NCBI RefSeq assembly: GCF_030272615.1
Contig: NC_081410.1
Coordinates: 222,197,415-222,261,414, forward strand
DNA from: Cryptomeria japonica
Lineage: Eukaryota; Streptophyta; Pinopsida; Cupressales; Cupressaceae
Direction: 5' to 3'
DNA length: 64,000 bases
This document shows positions 9,536-20,297 of this stretch, piece by piece; the first letter of the stretch is position 1, and each line of letters starts with the position of its first letter. The position numbers were made by a program, and so were the translations under genes. Below the pieces are notes generated by a model. It was not told where the DNA came from, did not search any database, and worked only from the letters and a program-made list of their open reading frames with translations.

Positions 9536-10345
9536 TGTTAGGATTGATGATAGTCCCAAAGATACTGAGAGGGGGGGTGAATCAGTATCTTTTCGGTTAA
9601 CAGAATATTTAACCTTATTAAGTATTTTGTATTCCAAAATAGTGTACTGGTAAACAAGAATTAATGCAGTAAATAGGAATAATAAAGACAACACAGAAAG
9701 CACACCATAACACAAGATGTTTAATGAGGAAACCCGGTAAGGGAAAAAAATCGATGGGATTTGTGACCCACAATATTCACTCACTGGCCAATGAATGGAT
9801 ATTACTTACAAGAGGGGCCTGCACATGCAAGAAGGCCAACTGCCTAGAGCTCACACCTCAATTACAAAAGGAAGTCTCACTGACTTACAAAATGGATTAT
9901 GAGAATCCAATATAATGTACTACTATAATTCAGCATCTGTTATGCCAGGTTTAGTACCGGTTTAAGCTCATACTATAACCATAAACCCTTATACAAAATC
10001 TGCCTTAATATTCGCTTATCACTTCTACATCCATGCTACCTTATTCCTCATCTATATCAAAATGATTTACAAGACCTCATACATATATGAGTCTATTACA
10101 ATATGTCATGTTAGCTTACAAAAGATATTAAAATTAAATACAAAAAGTTGTTCCTGTCGGTTGGGATGCCGGTGAACATTGTTGTCGCTACCGGTGAAGT
10201 GTCTGTCGATGTCGGTGTCGGTGCCTGTGCCTGTCAGTGGTTATGCCTGTCGGTTTCCATAATGCTGCAAGGTTGTTGGTAGGTTACCATCAATGACAAC
10301 ACCTTTAATCACTATCAAGTCTCATTGGATTGTACAATGCCAACA
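9536..10345 (-). mobile_element. 5' LTR of element Y (Ty1/copia-type)
   Basis: On the plus strand it starts TGTTAGGATTGATGATAG and ends GTACAATGCCAACA. A GAGAGGGGGGGTGAATCAGT box lies close to the start, as in C1 and X. It is clearly related to the X LTRs (24,130 and 63,115) over its whole length. Its upstream edge cuts the family A pseudogene at 10,346. The other LTR is outside the window. Confidence 0.75.
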
Positions 10346-10744
10346 GGAATATCATTCAAACTAGAAAAATTGGATAGTGTGAAATATTGTTGAACACTTT
10401 GATTGTGGCTTTTCCATATTTAATTCTTCATTATTAAATCCCTCATCTTCTTCATTTGTGTCTAATTGAATAGAATGAATAACAGCCCCTCAATGAGCTA
10501 ATACTTGTGAGGTGGTGGGAGTATTAGTCTCTCCTTGATGTGTTGGTTCTTCAACTTGTACTTCCTCTTGATGAGGAATTTCCCCTTCTTCTGGTTCTTT
10601 TTCCTTCTTAGTTTCCTCGATAAACTATTGCTCTAGCTCCTTTGTTTCTCTCTCTTGTACTACTGAAGAAGACTCACCTTTTTTAGACCCTTTAATTGTG
10701 AATTTGATTTAAGGTCCATTTCCCTTAAATTGTGTCGAAGGGAC

Positions 10745-12355
10745 TGAGGATGGTGCTTATAGATTTGCTTTGCTTTTGTTCCTCGTTTCAGCTATACCTA
10801 TTTTACCAACTCGGCCATATTTATTATCATCAACACCAAAACTGGCAGGAATCCATTCCATTCTGATCTTCTTCTTTAGTAGCCATACATTGGTATTTAC
10901 CAAAATAGGGGCAATTCTTTGAGTTATATATTTACTCTTCTTCTTTGACCATTGCACAAGCAGGAGTGGAGAATCAACAATTTTTTTGTTCATAAGAGAC
11001 TAGGTCTACAATGTCATCAGTATCCTCCATGGTCATCAAGATTTTGGCCAAATCCAAATTTTCAATCTGCTCCAATGTAAGGCGACTGAAATCCATTCTC
11101 CTTATGTCTTTTTCATACTAACAATTTTCCCATACATCTTCAAACCTAAATACATGAGTGTAATTTATTTTGAGTTTATTTTTCATGCCACAAAAATCAA
11201 AATTATTTCGAGCTTTGAACCTCCTCATGGTATTCCATAGCATTTCCTCTTCCATGTTCTTAGCCTTGGGATTAGTCATAACTGAATACCGTCCAATAGA
11301 TTTTGTGAACTTTAAGCCAGTCTTATGAGCTTGTGACTGCTTTTCATGCATATAAAACAATTTCTGACATAGTTCCATGAGTATAATTTTGTCAGATGGA
11401 TATCTTGGCAAAATAAAGGGTTCTCCTAAGAAATATCCTATCTAGATGTAAGTGAATGTAGGGAACTGAAGAAACACACATCCAAAATGAGAAACCTTGC
11501 TATATGCTGCTTCTAACAGTCTCTTCTTCTGCAAGTCTTTATCAAACATACACTTCCATACAGCAAAGAAAGTGTCGTAAACCCTTCTGAAATGACTCCC
11601 TTGATTATTGATTGTAAGTTGGTCTTAATAGTTCCAAACAGGTACTAACCTTTTGTCACCCTTCGTAGACAAACTTGGATATTGCCTCATTATGGCGGCT
11701 ACATATACAAGGTATGAGGTCATGTATAATTTTAGTGTGATTTTGACCTCCTTCAATTGTGTACGGAGTGGGTCACTGATATACTCACCCCAATCTATCT
11801 TGGTAGTTCCTTTCCTGATTATATTCATATAATAACACATCTAGCTTTGAAAATAGTGAGAATCTTTCAGACCTTTTACCCATGTCAACATGGTAACCAT
11901 ATAATTATATTTCTTATTGAAGTCACTTCTATGCAAATACTTTGGCCATCTTGAAGTGGTGGAATTTCTCACAGTAGAGAGAAAAATTGTATTAATTACT
12001 TTCTTACACTTTACCTTCTTTTTCTCAAAATATTCTTGAGCGATTTCTTGAGTAATGTCAGCCACTTCCTCAACTGGAGAGCCCTTCAATACACTATTAA
12101 AGAAAACACTGTCTAATGTCATATCCACTTTTTGATCAACATATTTTACTTGTCTTGTATTTGAATCAAAATGATCCACCACTGCGAGTACAAATTCTGG
12201 ACCATGAGACGCGACTGGGAAGGAAGCATATTTGTGCAGCTCTGATTTGATAAAGTTTGTCAAGCGTGAAGGAGATTTCTCAACTCGATCAATGAACTTC
12301 TGCATATTGACATGACCATTTTTTGTATCCTTTATCTCCTTGATATTGGAGGGAT
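10745..12355 (-). repeat. Tandem duplication unit, promoter-distal copy
   Basis: It matches 12,356-13,966 at an offset of about 1,610 bases from GATGGTGCTT(A/G) to TTGATATTGGA. The unit junction lies at about 12,350-12,356, where TTGATATTGGA runs straight into GGGATTGAGGGTGGTGCTT. Confidence 0.9.
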
Positions 12356-13966
12356 TGAGGGTGGTGCTTGCAGATCTAGTTTTCTTTTGGTCCTCATTTC
12401 AGCTATACTTGTTTTACCAACTGGACCATCACTATTGTCACCATCACCGGAATTGGCAGGAAGTTGTTTCATTTTGATCTTCTTTTTTAGTAACCATACA
12501 TTGGTATTTGCCAAAATAGGGGCAATTATTTGAGTAATATATTTACTCTCCTTCTTTGACCATTGCATAGGTGGGAGTGGAGAACCAACAATTTTCTATT
12601 CATAATAGACTAGGTCTACTATGTCATCAATATCCTCCATGGTCATAAGGATTTTGGCCAAATCCAGATTTTCAATCTACTCCAATGTAGGGCTGCTGAA
12701 ATCCATTCTCCTTATGTCTTCTTCATCCTGACAATCTGCCCATACATCTTCAAATCTGAATATATGAGTGTAATTTCTTTTGAGTTTATTTTTCATGCCA
12801 CAAAAATCAAAATTATTTTGAGCTTTGAACCTCCTCATGGTATTCCATTGCATTTCCTCTTCCATGTGCTTAGCCTTGGGATTAGTCATAACTGAATACT
12901 GACCAATAGATTCTAGGAACTTTAAGCCAATCTTATGAGCTTGTGACTGCTTTTCATGCACATAAATCAATTATTGACATAGTTTCATGAGTATAATTTT
13001 GTCAGATGGATATCTTGGAAAAATGAAGGGTTCTCTTGAGAAACATGCTATCTGGAAGTAAGTGAATGTAGGGAACTGAAGAAATAGACATCCAAAATGA
13101 GAAACCTTTCTATATGCTTCTTCTGACAGTCTCTTCTCCTACAAGTCTTTATCAAACATACACTTCCATACAGCAAAGAAAGTGTCATTAACCCTTCTAA
13201 AATTACTCCCTTGATTAATGATTTTGATTTGGTCATAATAGTTTCAAATAGGTACTAACCTTTTGTCACCCTTTGTAGACAGACCTAGATATTGCCTCAT
13301 TGAGGTGGTTGCATATACAAGGTATGAGGTCATGTATAATTTCAGTGCTATTTTGACCTCCTTCAATATAGTACAAAGTGCGTCACTGATCTACTCACCC
13401 CAATCTATCTTGGTAGCTCCTTTTCATGATTATATTCATATAATAACACATCTAGCTTTGAAAATAGTGAGAATCTTTCAGACCTTTTACCCATGCCAAC
13501 ATTGTAACCATATCATTATATTCCTCATTGAAGTCACTTCTATGGAAATACTTTGGCCATCTTGAAGTGGTTTAATTTCAAGCAGTAGAGAGAAAAATTG
13601 TATTAATTACTTTCTTACACTTTACCTCATTTTTCTCAAAATATTCTTGAGTGATTTCTTGAGTAATGTTAGCCACTTCCTCAAATGGAGAGCCCTTGAA
13701 TACATTATTAAAGAAAACACTGTCTAATGTCATAACCACATTCTGATCAGCATCTTTTACTTGTCTTGTATTTGGATTAAAATGATCCGCCACTACAAGT
13801 ACAAAGTCTGGATCATGAGTTGCGACTGGGAAGGAAGCATATTTGTGCAGCTCTGATTTGATCAAGTTTGTTAAGTGTGAAGGAGATTTCTCAACTCAAT
13901 CAATGAACTCCTGCATATTGACATGACCAATTTTTGTATCCTTTATCTCCTTGATATTGGAGTCAA
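12356..13966 (-). repeat. Tandem duplication unit, promoter-proximal copy
   Basis: A diverged copy of 10,745-12,355 with scattered substitutions and small indels. It encodes the same protein segments, including the NTMRRFKA and FRFEDVW peptides. Confidence 0.9.
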
Positions 13967-14368
13967 ATGAGCTTTCTAGATACATATTCAAGTATTTATC
14001 ATACTTGTACTTCATCTTTTTTGCTAATGGTTTGCTTGGTGAGGATTCCAATTGACTTGAGGAAGGCTTTAATTTGTCTTGAGAGGGCTTTGAAATTTTC
14101 AAAGGAATGCATCCAACACCAAGGATTATCTTTTTTGACAATCACCATCATCAGAAAACCAAATTTTATCAAATGGATCAAGAATTCGAAGCTAGAACGG
14201 ACTTGGGAACAAAACTGTCAAAAACTGGCAGGTCGGGGAAAAAAATCGATCTACACCTTAAGCATCAAAATTTAACATCAGACTTTAAATTTTGATGTTT
14301 AGGGGCAAAACATCTTCCTTTCATGTCAAACTTTAAAGTCTGATCTGCAAGTTGGGTAAAACTATCAG

Positions 14369-14396
14369 GCACATCGGACTTTAAAGTCCGATGTGC
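14369..14396. repeat. Perfect 28-bp palindrome (GCACAT-type arms)
   Basis: Its arm GCACATCGGACTTT is exactly complementary to the second half. Confidence 0.9.
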
Positions 14397-15300
14397 AAGG
14401 AAAACATACACAAAATATGTGCACATCGGACTTTAAAGTCTGATTTGCTTGGGGAAGAACTAAGGTTGACATGTTTGGTTTTAAAACCCAACATGTCAAT
14501 CGGAAAGGCCTGAATATACATATCATACTTTAAAGTCCGATATGTAAGGTAAAATCATCCTGCTAACACATCGGGTTTTAAAACTCGACCTGTTAGCAGG
14601 AAGGACATATCCTGCATATTAGACTTTAAAGTTCGATATGTAGGAGACATATCAATCCACCACCCTACATGTCAGGATTTGAAACCCGACATGCAGGTGA
14701 AGGAAAGGGAAGAAAAGAGATCAAGGGAAAACAGATTTTAAAATCTGATGTGCCCATAATCTTGAAAACAAAGACAGAAGGAAAATGGAAAAAATGAAAA
14801 AGAAGATGTCGACATAGGAAAGAAAACCAGAAATGAAATGAAAACCTACCTCAACCACGATGATCGACAAAATTCATTGAATTGACAAGATGATTGAGAG
14901 CCAAGCTGGACGAAGAGAGGAGGAGGGCAAGCGAGGAGAAATAATTAGAAAGCGAAATGATGAGAAAAGACACAAATAATTAATAAATAAACCCTCATAT
15001 TAAGCAATTAATGCCAACATTAATGTTAAGCGCGCCATGCATGTCGGGCTTCAAAGTCTGACATGCAGGATAAAACTTCTTGCAAGTACGACATGAAAGC
15101 CTTTATTTTCGAACTGCACATCAAACTTTAAAGTCCAATGTACAAGGTTAAAGTCCCTACAGGTCGGACTTTAAATTCCAATCTACAAGGAAAGAACTAC
15201 CTGCAGGTCAGACTTTAAAGTCCGATCTATAGGGGAAGAACCAAAATATTGCACATCGGACTTTAAAGTCTGATGTGCAATTCTATCAAAAGAAAACCTT

Positions 15301-15328
15301 GTAGGTCGGACTTTAAAGTCCGACCTAC
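15301..15328. repeat. Perfect 28-bp palindrome (GTAGGT-type arms)
   Basis: Its arm GTAGGTCGGACTTT is exactly complementary to the second half. The outer six bases differ from the 14,369 copy on both sides in a matched way. Confidence 0.9.
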
Positions 15329-15455
15329 AGGCAAAACTGCAAAAAGAAAAGAACTTAAAAATAAGAAAAAGAAAATGCGAAAAAGAAAATGGAGATAACC
15401 AATAGATTCGATCAAGCTCTCTTAGAGGATGTGAGGTACGGAATGGACTAGTTTC

Positions 15456-16132
15456 ATGGGGTTGCCACATGATTTTAGCCACACTGGAATCAAGGACAAC
15501 TCAACTCTGGCTGTTGAGAAAGAACACAGAATAAAAGCACTCATGGAAGTGCAACATGATTTAGATCTTGATCAAGCTTCACTAGTGGCTAAAGGATGCA
15601 TTCACCATTTCAAGATAAAAATAGAACCGGGAGAGTGGTAGTAGATGAAGTTGAAGCAGTGCACAAAGAAGGTGTTGGCTTGTGGAATAAAATTATGAAT
15701 CAACAAAAGGAAGCTGAAGAAGAAATAGCTAAGGAAACAAAATAGGACCAAGGTGCAACTGCCCTTGACAAAGAAAAAGGTAAGGAAAAAGACTCTACTA
15801 AAGTTTTTGATGTCTTCTTAGTTAATAAGATCATAGGAAATGTTGTATCAGACATTCCCAATCTGACAAAAGATGTTGAGCAACCAGTTCACACTACACT
15901 GGTGAAGGAAGCTAATCAAACTAAGCTTCCCCGTCAAGATGAAGTGATAGTTGAAGACAATCCTTATTAGGATACACCTCAAAAAACTTTATTGACACCA
16001 AATCCTATTCAATCAGAAGAAGGCAAAGAGGAAGAGAAGAAAGTAGAGGATAAGAAAGCAATGATGGATACTCCTTCAGCAAAGAGGAAGTTAGACTTAG
16101 AATATGAAAGTGAAAAGAAGAAGGTAAAAATT
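15456..16132 (+). pseudogene. Charged protein remnant interrupted by C1
   Basis: A frame from MGLPHDFSHTGIKDNS runs for about 60 codons. After a frameshift near 15,630 it continues as a Lys/Glu-rich tail (for example EEGKEEEKKVEDKKAMM, then SAKRKLDLEYESEKKK), with TAG stops at about 15,744 and 15,967. It ends where the C1 LTR begins at 16,133. The charged tail resembles those of families A and B in style, but no specific match was found. The continuation beyond C1 would lie outside the window. Confidence 0.35.
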
Positions 16133-17374
16133 TGATAGGATAACCGGTGAACAACCGAGAGGGGGGCTGAATCAGTGGTTAACATATTATATCATTTAAT
16201 CAACTTAATAACCTTTAACTAGATTAAGTATTGGTAAAGTAGAAATAGATACCGGCAAACAATGCAAATTGACAATTAAAAAGATAATCAATGCAAAGCT
16301 ACCATAGCATATAACACCATGATTTGTAAGTGGAAAATATAGAAAGGGAAAAACCATGGTGGAAAGCCTACCCACAGTCAAATGATACTTCTGCAGAAAG
16401 TATGTCTTACAATGAGGGGCATGCACATGTAGGAAGGCACACTGCCTAGAGCGTACTACTCATTACAAAAGAGTCTCACTGACTACAAAGGTTAAAACCA
16501 CCTCAAGATATATGGATAACAATCCAGAATAATGAACTGCCAGAGATAGCATCTACCATGCCTGATTATAGTCTTGGTTAAGCTCAATACCGGAGGCCTT
16601 TGACCTCTTCCTTAATCCTAATTAGATCACCTATGATCGACCAAATCTCCTTCATATATGATATTGCATTCCAAGACCATGACAGTTATTCCATTCCCAT
16701 AACCTTGATCTACAATGAGATCTTACATCAATTTATACAAACCCTAAGGCCTAAACCAATTAGGTCGGCCACCTAAAAGATATTACAATAATATCATTAC
16801 ATAAATTCATATTACAATGATATGCCATGTTGGCTTAAGACCAAAACAACAATAACCAGTCCATAGAACATCTTGAAACATCCTGGTAATGTGTAGAGTA
16901 TGCATTAACATGATATCAGTCCATAACTTAGATAGGTATCGGACCTATTCTTGGTCCACCACTCCAAAGCAATGTCTTCAAGAAGTTGAAGCACGATCAA
17001 AGAACATCTTCAGCATCCTAAAAGCCATCGAGAAGCGACACCAACACCACTTATGCATCTTGTCATGATTCCTCAGTAAAAGCTCTGTCGGTTAAGCCAT
17101 AAACCAATACCGGTAAGGGTTTACAAGAGTGTATGATAGCATCTAATTACCAAGTCAATACCAACTAACCAAGACATGCTCTAGAAGCACGTACCACATG
17201 TAACCAATCACATTCCATAGATCCAAACATGTCGGAAGTGTTCAACACATAGTCTCTTTTGTCAGTAACACTAGATCTTCTATTGGTAACCAAAACCTGT
17301 CTATTGGTAACCAACCATAACATCTAGGGTTGACATTAATGCAACACATAATCAATTCATCCTTAATGCCAACA
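16133..17374 (-). mobile_element. 3' LTR of C1
   Basis: It runs from TGATAGGATAACCGG to CTTAATGCCAACA and matches 22,984-24,129 plus 63,894-64,000 in order. The start has TGA where the 5' LTR has TGT. Confidence 0.85.
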
Positions 17375-17386
17375 ATCTCCCCCTTT
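17375..17386 (-). other. Polypurine tract of C1
   Basis: ATCTCCCCCTTT is the complement of AAAGGGGGAGAT, directly inside the 3' LTR. The same tract precedes the 3' LTRs of X and W. Confidence 0.8.
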
Positions 17387-17752
17387 GGCATTGATGGCAA
17401 CAGTAGATGTGAAAAACATCTAAGTACCAAGAACTGCCAAACAAGTCTCCCCCTATGGAAGACAACAAACAATATCAGTAGCTCTCACCCTATTAATGAT
17501 ATCTTTGTAAAGCTCTAAATTATATATCTCTCCCCCAAATGTATACAACTCCCTTTTTTAATTTATTTTTCACATCAATATCTCTCCCCCTTTGACATCA
17601 ATGCCATCAATCTAACAAAAATATCAAAGCAATAATGCAAACCTCTGAATCTCAAAGCTGACTACTCCCCCTGACTAGTAGCACCACTCATCCATGCCAG
17701 AATCAATAATGTCTCTGATAATGCATGTTAGACTAATGACAAACTCCATCAA

Positions 17753-19316
17753 TCAAGTCTCTCTCAGAGGGGCAGAAACCCCTAACCTATCTCTCAAATA
17801 CTCAAATGATTCCTTAGACAATGGTTTAGTGAATATATCTGTAATCTATTCTTTAGTGTTCACAAAAACCAATTTGACTTCCTTTCCTTCTACCTTGTCC
17901 TTCAGAAAGTTATAATTTATTGATATATTCTTAGTCTTAGAGTGAAATACTGGATTTTTACACATTTCAATAACTGCAGAGTTATCACAGTAGATAACTA
18001 CCTATTCACTAAAATTTACCCTGATATCCTTCAACATTTGCTTCATCCATAAGACTTGAGTGCAATTATTTGTTGTTGCAACATACTCAGCTTCTGCAAT
18101 AAATAAAGAAATGCATGACTATATTTTGTTGATCCATGAAACTAGTTTCTTTCCAAGAAAGAAAGCTCCACGAGAAGTGCTCTTCCTATCATCAGTATCT
18201 CATGCCCAGTCTGAGTCAGTATATGCACATAAAGTAAAATCATTATTTTTAGAATACCATAAACCATTTTTTTTGTTCCTTGTAACTATCGGGATATCCT
18301 CTTTTACTGCACATTCATGATTTTCTTTAGGATTACTTTGATATCCTGAAACAATACCAACTACATTAATAATATCCGATCTAGTCTGAGTTAAATGTAA
18401 CAGACCACCAATCATAGACTTATACCTTGTCGGATTTACTGGTGTAGAAGTATCCTTGATAGATAATTTCTCACTTGTCACCATAGGAGTACTTACCGGT
18501 TTGGAATTATCCATACCAAATTTCTTCAACAATTCCCTCAGATACTTAATTTGACAGATAAAAATGCCTTTATCAGTTTGAGTAATCTGCAAACCTAAGA
18601 AAAATCTCATCTCACCAATCATGGATATTTCAAATTCATTCTTCATATTGTTAGCAAATTCCATGAACAATTTATCTTCTCCTCCAAAAATGATATCATC
18701 AACAAATACTTCTATTATTAGAATATCACTATCAGTGATCTTATAATATAAATTACTATTAGCACTGCCTTTAGTAAAGCCAAGCTTCAAAAAATATTTA
18801 TCCAACCTTGCATACCAAGCTCTAGGAGCTTGTTTCAATCCATATAAAGCTTTCTTCAATCTGCAAACCATATCTTTATCATCTGTCAGTGAAAATCCAT
18901 CAGGTTTCTCAATGTATGCTTCTTCCTCAAGTTCACCATTCAAAAATGCACATTTAACATCCATTTGATAAACCTTATAGTTCTTATAAGTTGCATGGAC
19001 AAGAAATAGTCTAACAACTTTAATTCTAACTACAGGTGCAAATGTCTCACCATAATCAATTCCTTCCATTTGAGAATATCCTTTACAAACCAATCTAGCC
19101 TTGTTTCTTACAACTTGACCATCCTCATTTAGTTTATTCCCAAAATCCCATTTAGTTCCAATAACATTCTTATTTTTTGGTCGGGGAACTAAAGACCAAA
19201 TTTCATCCTTCTCTATTTGATCTAATTCATCTTTCATAGCTTTTAACCAATGTTTATCTTTACAAGCTTCCATAACAGTTGCCAGTTCAACTTGAGAAAT
19301 AAGAGATACCTCTTCA
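17753..19316 (-). pseudogene. C1 reverse transcriptase and RNase H
   Basis: The RT shows, in order, IGTKWDFGNKLNEDG, RNKARLVCKGYSQ, ETFAPVVRIKVVRLF, QMDVKCAFLNGELEEEAY, LYGLKQAPRAWY and the catalytic FVDDIIFGG (YVDD in most relatives) near 18,690. RNase H follows with YTDSDWA at 18,200, then DDRKSTSRGAFFLG, AEAEYVA, YCDNSAVI and DIFTKPL, ending at a TGA near 17,753. A TGA after DSDWA and further stops make it non-functional. The N-terminal side is separated from integrase by the solo LTR at 19,317-20,297. Comparison with Ty1/copia shows all usual RT blocks present. Confidence 0.85.
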
Positions 19317-20297
19317 TGTAATACCCTAAAAATGGTCATCTAAACCATGGGCCCCTAATCTCGACAACATCACCAAGGTCCTAACCAAAGGCAATTAAAT
19401 AAATCTTGAGCACACAATTAATTCTAAAATCATCAATGTCACATGGCAAAATCAATCACTCAATATTAATTAAATATTTATTTAATTAATTAAATCATTC
19501 CAAGTAAATCATCTTAAACAATTATCTTATTTATTTTTATTAAATATCTTTTGCATATTTAATTAAATAAATTAATTTGTCATTAAATCATCAAAAAGAG
19601 GAATTAATTTAAAAAATAAATAAATAAATTGCCCTAAATCCTCAAAAAAGGAAACAAATCAAGAAAGAGGAATTGGAAACTATGAGCACAAATCTTCAAA
19701 AAAGGAAATAAATCAAAAATGGAATTAATTGACAAAAAAAGAATTAAAATTTGAGAAAAGAAATCAATTAGAGATAATCTTATAAAAAAAAATTAAAAAT
19801 TGATAAATAATCTCAAAGAAAGCAATTAAAACAATTAAATATTAAAATTGAATGAAATAGAGAATAAATCAATTTTTTCTGATTTTATCTTAATTTTAGT
19901 TCAATTTCTTTTAAAATTGAGAAAAGCATCCAATCACATCAATTCACCTAGATTGTGCTTCCTCTTGGAAAATCTTGACCGCTCATCATCATTTGATCTC
20001 AACCTTTGGTTTCATTCTGAATTTTCTATAAATTCAGGCTCTCATCTCTCATTCAAAAAATCCTAGAGAATATATTGTTATTATGATGTTTTTGCTCTAG
20101 GTTCATTGAGAATTTGCATTGAGATATTGCATGTTAGTTATTTCATATTGCTTAAATCATTTAGCTTAAATATTCATATATTGCTTTGTAATGGTTTATT
20201 ATTCATTGATTATTGATTTACTAACCATGCATCTAATGACTTAATTGAAGTGTTGTGTATTTCAAATACAGATACAGGTCAACTTTTCACACACACA
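19317..20297 (+). mobile_element. Solo LTR inserted in C1 pol
   Basis: The insert starts TGTAATACCCTAAAAATGG and ends CACACACACA, and is flanked by a perfect 5-bp duplication CTTCA (19,312-19,316 and 20,298-20,302). Its interior is AT-rich with AATTAATTAAATATTTATTT and has no coding domain. TGTAA(T/C)ACCC starts are common in plant gypsy LTRs. Its strand cannot be fixed without a PPT or PBS; the plus orientation is nominal. A single LTR with a TSD is what recombination between the two LTRs of an element leaves. Confidence 0.75.

Larger units (their letters stand above)
10346..14141 (-). pseudogene. Family A protein gene with internal tandem duplication, broken by Y
   Basis: From the ATG near 14,141 (MSKKIILGVG) a basic N-terminus leads into the family block. 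The VVADHFNPNTRQVKDADQNVV stretch resembles the 1-524 and 52.4 kb copies. A middle block follows (NTMRRFKAQNNFDFCGMKNK, then HIFRFEDVWADC) that matches 53.2-53.5 kb, and then an acidic tail (GEIPHQEEVQVEEPTHQGE) that matches the 58.1 kb copy. The middle is present twice because of a 1.6 kb tandem duplication. Many stops and shifts occur; one stop in the first unit (TGA) is CGA in the second, a CpG-type change. The 3' end is interrupted at 10,346 by the Y LTR. Function is unknown; no enzyme motif is seen. Confidence 0.65.
14250..15335. repeat. Array of about 16 palindromes with TTTAAA centres
   Basis: Near-perfect inverted repeats centred on TTTAAA recur at about 14,288, 14,335, 14,383, 14,438, 14,483, 14,533, 14,582, 14,628, 14,685, 14,742, 15,053, 15,126, 15,172, 15,218, 15,265 and 15,315. 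The commonest core is CGGACTTTAAAGTCCG. Arm sequences differ between copies (CACAT, GTAGGT, ACATGTTTGG, CATATC) but the two arms of one copy mostly remain complementary. Spacing is roughly 45-60 bases in each of two clusters, separated by 14,750-15,030. The array lies between the family A gene reading left from 14,141 and a remnant reading right from 15,456. Confidence 0.9.

Noticed and set aside
14250-15335. Regular repeat-spacer pattern suggesting CRISPR
   Set aside because: The repeats vary in sequence, there is no cas gene, and the host is a plant. The palindrome array is better explained as an inverted-repeat minisatellite.
19848-20066. 72-codon frame in the solo LTR
   Set aside because: It is within AT-rich LTR sequence without known peptides, and no second copy shows conservation.
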